Shown: in pieces, positions 5,993-7,356 of the stretch
Layout of the letters: every line of letters begins with the position of its first letter
How positions within the stretch are numbered: position 1 is the stretch's first letter
Assembly (NCBI GenBank): GCA_023264315.1
Contig: JALQST010000153.1
Location: 1-7,356 of the forward strand
Source: Nodosilinea sp. BSH.14
GTDB taxonomy: Bacteria > Cyanobacteriota > Cyanobacteriia > Phormidesmidales > Phormidesmidaceae
Direction of reading: 5' to 3'
Length of the DNA: 7,356 nt
Notes under the pieces: model-generated
What the model saw: the letters and a program-made list of their open reading frames with translations, nothing else
Databases searched by the model: none
Told to the model about the DNA's origin: nothing
Made by a program: the position numbers and the translations under genes

Positions 5993-6442
5993 CCAGTGCT
6001 GTTCATCTCCTAATGTAGCGAAATTTGAAGTTAGAGAGAACGCATGGGCTTACCCCCTTTCCCCTCAGGGCACAGAACCCGTTTTCATCGACCGTTGAAG
6101 GGAGATGATAACGGTTGATTTATCTGGGGCAAACGTCAGGAATTCTTAGGTTTTTTGTAATATTGAAACTAAGATTTGTAATGTTCCTCAGGGCGGTATT
6201 CTCGCAGCCAACACCGCTCGAGAAAACGGACTTGGTGAGCGCGCCAAAACCGCCAGGGGTTGTAAATCGCTGGCTGGTGGCGACTAAAGATAGGTTGGTT
6301 GAGGTAAGGCCAGACGGGGAATGACATGTTCCTAAAACTCTTAAAAAAAACAATAGAGGTGGACAACTTTCAGGAAGATCGACCTATCCCAATGTCGGCA
6401 ACCTTCCATAGCCCAGGGCTACTTTCTCAGTATAGACAGATG
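5993..6442. other. AT-richer spacer between the DUF1350 gene and the ssrA terminator
   Basis: Apart from one uncertain small ORF (6169-6327, minus), I see no gene in these 450 nt. Visible details are AGGAG on the minus strand near 6006-6010, an inverted repeat ACCGTT/AACGGT (6091-6096 and 6110-6115), and an A8 run at 6343-6350. No tRNA or known riboswitch is recognised. The DUF1350 promoter should be here, but no strong hexamer pair stands out. Confidence 0.5.
6169..6327 (-). CDS. Uncertain small ORF, tryptophan- and arginine-rich, 52 aa
   Basis: An ATG at 6327-6325 opens 52 codons ending in TAG. The peptide starts MSFPVWPYLNQP and has five tryptophans and many arginines, including NPWRFWRAHQ and RFLERCWLREY. 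It uses GC-ending codons much like its neighbours, unlike the AT-rich DNA on both sides, which hints that it is real. AGGA lies just before the ATG but only 2 nt away, too close for a good Shine-Dalgarno. The exactly codon-registered plus-strand frame is also open (ATG at 6181, 47 aa), so one of the two is an antisense shadow and both may be spurious. I do not recognise a family and assign no function. It lies on the same strand as ssrA and the DUF1350 gene. Confidence 0.33.
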   Translation of the reverse strand: MSFPVWPYLNQPIFSRHQPAIYNPWRFWRAHQVRFLERCWLREYRPEEHYKS

Positions 6443-6470
6443 AAAAAAGAGACCCAACGTGGGGTCTCTT
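6443..6470 (-). terminator. Rho-independent terminator of ssrA
   Basis: Read on the minus strand, AAGAGACCC (6470-6462) pairs perfectly with GGGTCTCTT (6455-6447) around a 6-nt loop, and six T follow (6448-6443, the first two also at the stem base). It lies about 42 nt after the tmRNA 3' end. On the plus strand no T-run follows the stem, so it should act on the minus strand only. Confidence 0.9.
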
Positions 6471-6511
6471 ACTTGGAAAAATATTTAATAATCAAACACA
6501 TGTGTTAGGAA

Positions 6512-6897
6512 TGGAGCTGACGGGAGTCGAACCCGTGTCCGCTTTGAGTATTAACACACCACTCATTCACAGGCTTAGCCCCACTAATCCTTGGGGCAGG
6601 AACCGCCACTTATCCCGGACGGTGGGATGCTCTAGTGAAAGCTTAGCGAACAGGATCACTAGAGAACGCCTGTTTGCGCATCCGTTGGGGTTTGTCCATA
6701 ATCCTTAACGGAGTCAGACTATGAACGCTCGCTAAAAGAGTTTTAGATTAAGCGGCAACAGGTGCAGCTTTACGAGCAAAAGGAACGATGTTGTTCGCAC
6801 TTACGTTGGTTTTGAGCCTGGATTAACGAGAGTAGACTCCCTCTCGGCCTGTATCACAGCGTGACTTTCGTCAAAACGTCGAAACCGTTACAGCCCC
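6512..6897 (-). ncRNA. ssrA: tmRNA (transfer-messenger RNA)
   Basis: tmRNA rescues stalled ribosomes: charged with alanine and bound to SmpB, it enters the A site, then templates a degradation tag. The 5' end GGGGCTG (6897-6891) pairs with CAGCTCC (6519-6513) to give a seven-pair acceptor stem with a G3-U wobble, the alanyl-tRNA synthetase identity mark. The discriminator is A at 6512. CCA is not encoded and must be added. GTTTCGAC near the 5' end and the T-arm GGGTTCGACTCCC near the 3' end are typical. The tag frame is at 6798-6748. Pseudoknot helices are visible, for example TCTAGTGA/TCACTAGA (6631-6638 with 6656-6663). It is a standard one-piece form of 386 nt. Confidence 0.97.
6748..6798 (-). 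other. tmRNA tag-peptide reading frame
   Basis: Within the tmRNA, the resume codon GCG (6798-6796) begins 16 codons reading ANNIVPFARKAAPVAA, followed by TAA. With the alanine carried by tmRNA itself, the full tag starts AANNIV. The hydrophobic APVAA end is the kind of tail recognised by ClpXP-type proteases. The usual cyanobacterial tag differs only at the eleventh residue, often V or T instead of A (from memory). Confidence 0.95.
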
Positions 6898-6917
6898 CTG
6901 GGTGAACTCTTTCGTTC

Positions 6918-6923
6918 ATTATA
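6918..6923 (-). promoter_or_regulatory. -10 box of the ssrA promoter
   Basis: A perfect TATAAT is on the minus strand, 20 nt before the mature tmRNA 5' end. Transcription would begin about 12-14 nt upstream of the mature end, leaving a short leader for RNase P to remove. No -35 match is found at 16-19 bp spacing, where the DNA is C-rich. Confidence 0.65.
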
Positions 6924-7050
6924 GGCCAAGACCTCCGTGCCGGGGGACGGGTGCCCTGGAATTGGGGTGGGGAAAGCCGACCTTCTGTCTGTCGAGGCTA
7001 CCTCGTCTGGCAGCCCACCCTGAGTTATGGCATCTATAACCATTCATAAA

Positions 7051-7078
7051 CTGAGAGGGGCAGCCCTAGACGTATAAT
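7051..7078 (+). promoter_or_regulatory. Candidate promoter of the 3' partial gene
   Basis: A perfect TATAAT (7073-7078) lies 16 bp after CTGAGA (7051-7056), which matches four of six -35 bases. A start near 7085 would give a leader of about 134 nt before the ATG at 7219, long enough for the hairpin at 7142-7170 to matter. Confidence 0.5.
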
Positions 7079-7141
7079 TATTCCTTAAGCATCCTGTTTT
7101 CTTGACCTAGGGGACGAAAAGGCGATTTTGGTTGCCTTGGC

Positions 7142-7170
7142 CCAGGGTGCTCCCTTGATATTCACCCTGG
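7142..7170 (+). promoter_or_regulatory. Hairpin in the 5' leader of the last gene
   Basis: CCAGGGTG (7142-7149) pairs perfectly with CACCCTGG (7163-7170) around a 13-nt loop. It lies between the candidate promoter and the ribosome binding site, with no T-run behind it. It may be a leader structure that influences translation or RNA stability. No known riboswitch class is recognised. Confidence 0.4.
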
Positions 7171-7218
7171 CGGTGGCCCTGCCGGTCACGCCCTGTTGCG
7201 ATAAGGACTTTAATACCT

Positions 7219-7356
7219 ATGACCACCCCCAACGACACCAGCACCGACAACGCAGAAACTCCAGAGAAGGAGACCAGCCCTCGACGTGCTAGCCGAGCCA
7301 AGCGCAACACCTCAGAAGGGGGTTTGGTGAAGGCTGGCGGCAGCGGAGTGGTGTTT
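7219..7356 (+). CDS. Hypothetical protein, N-terminal 46 codons only (runs off the window)
   Basis: An ATG at 7219 opens a frame that continues to the window edge. AAGGA (7203-7207) lies 11 nt before it and is a good Shine-Dalgarno; upstream in-frame codons run back to a stop at 7156-7158 without another start. The visible 46 residues are low in complexity and hydrophilic: first acidic and Thr/Asn-rich (MTTPNDTSTDNAETPEKETS), then basic (PRRASRAKRN), then glycine-rich ending GGSGVVF. This looks like a disordered N-terminal tail before a folded domain that lies outside the window. No signal peptide or membrane segment is visible. I do not recognise the family. Confidence 0.7.
   Translation, partial: MTTPNDTSTDNAETPEKETSPRRASRAKRNTSEGGLVKAGGSGVVF

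Larger units (their letters stand above)
6898..7218. other. Divergent spacer between ssrA and the last gene
   Basis: These 321 nt hold the ssrA -10 box on one side. On the other side lie a plus-strand promoter candidate, a leader hairpin and a Shine-Dalgarno. In between, a small hairpin CGAGG/CCTCG surrounds a 3-nt loop near 6993-7005. An antisense frame over 7107-7310 is open but looks spurious. No RNA gene is recognised here. Confidence 0.5.

Noticed and set aside
6502..6708. Plus-strand frame starting MLGMELTGVEPVSA
   Set aside because: It is antisense to the tmRNA 3' part; this kind of peptide is a familiar false ORF from the T-arm of tmRNA or tRNA genes.
7107..7310. Minus-strand 67-codon frame with a hydrophobic stretch
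   Set aside because: It is antisense to the well-supported start of the last gene and its leader, and I see no supporting start signal or recognisable family.

Overview
This window looks like a piece of cyanobacterial chromosome, probably from a GC-rich filamentous genus of the Leptolyngbya/Nodosilinea/Phormidium type. The genus is only a guess. The cyanobacterial assignment rests on four things: the zwf-opcA pair; a tmRNA whose tag reads ANNIVPFARKAAPVAA, the usual cyanobacterial form; a DUF1350 hydrolase-like gene and a Uma2/DUF820 gene; and one HIP1 octamer (GCGATCGC). All gene identities come from reading motifs and from memory of the families. No search was run.

Layout from left to right. 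(1) The window opens inside a plus-strand gene for a tandem AAA+ ATPase of the CDC48/p97 type. The end of the first AAA module and the whole second module are present (2-1144). (2) It converges, with a 4-nt stop-codon overlap, on a minus-strand Uma2-family endonuclease-like gene (1141-1710). (3) A 311-nt divergent spacer holds a pair of 12-bp direct repeats 20 bp apart and a weak promoter candidate. (4) zwf (glucose-6-phosphate dehydrogenase, 2022-3551) and opcA (its activator, 3701-5032) follow on the plus strand. The 149 nt between them hold two C-rich hairpins and a four-unit heptamer tandem repeat. (5) After a short spacer with a GC-rich palindrome, a DUF1350 alpha/beta-hydrolase-like gene lies on the minus strand (5132-5992). 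(6) A 450-nt stretch holds at most one small uncertain ORF. (7) The tmRNA gene ssrA is on the minus strand (6512-6897), with a clear Rho-independent terminator (6443-6470) and a perfect -10 box. (8) A 321-nt divergent spacer leads to the start of an unrecognised plus-strand gene (7219 to the window end) with a good ribosome binding site and a possible structured leader.

Functionally, zwf and opcA are a metabolic unit. Zwf makes the first NADPH of the oxidative pentose phosphate pathway, the main route for using glycogen in the dark, and OpcA tunes Zwf activity and its redox response. ssrA is ribosome rescue. The AAA ATPase, Uma2 and DUF1350 genes have no visible link to these or to each other. 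I see no mobile element, CRISPR array, phage gene or defence island. The region is mostly ordinary housekeeping sequence, and what interest there is lies in the spacers: the repeat pair before zwf, the repeat cluster between zwf and opcA, the small ORF before DUF1350, and the leader hairpin before the last gene.
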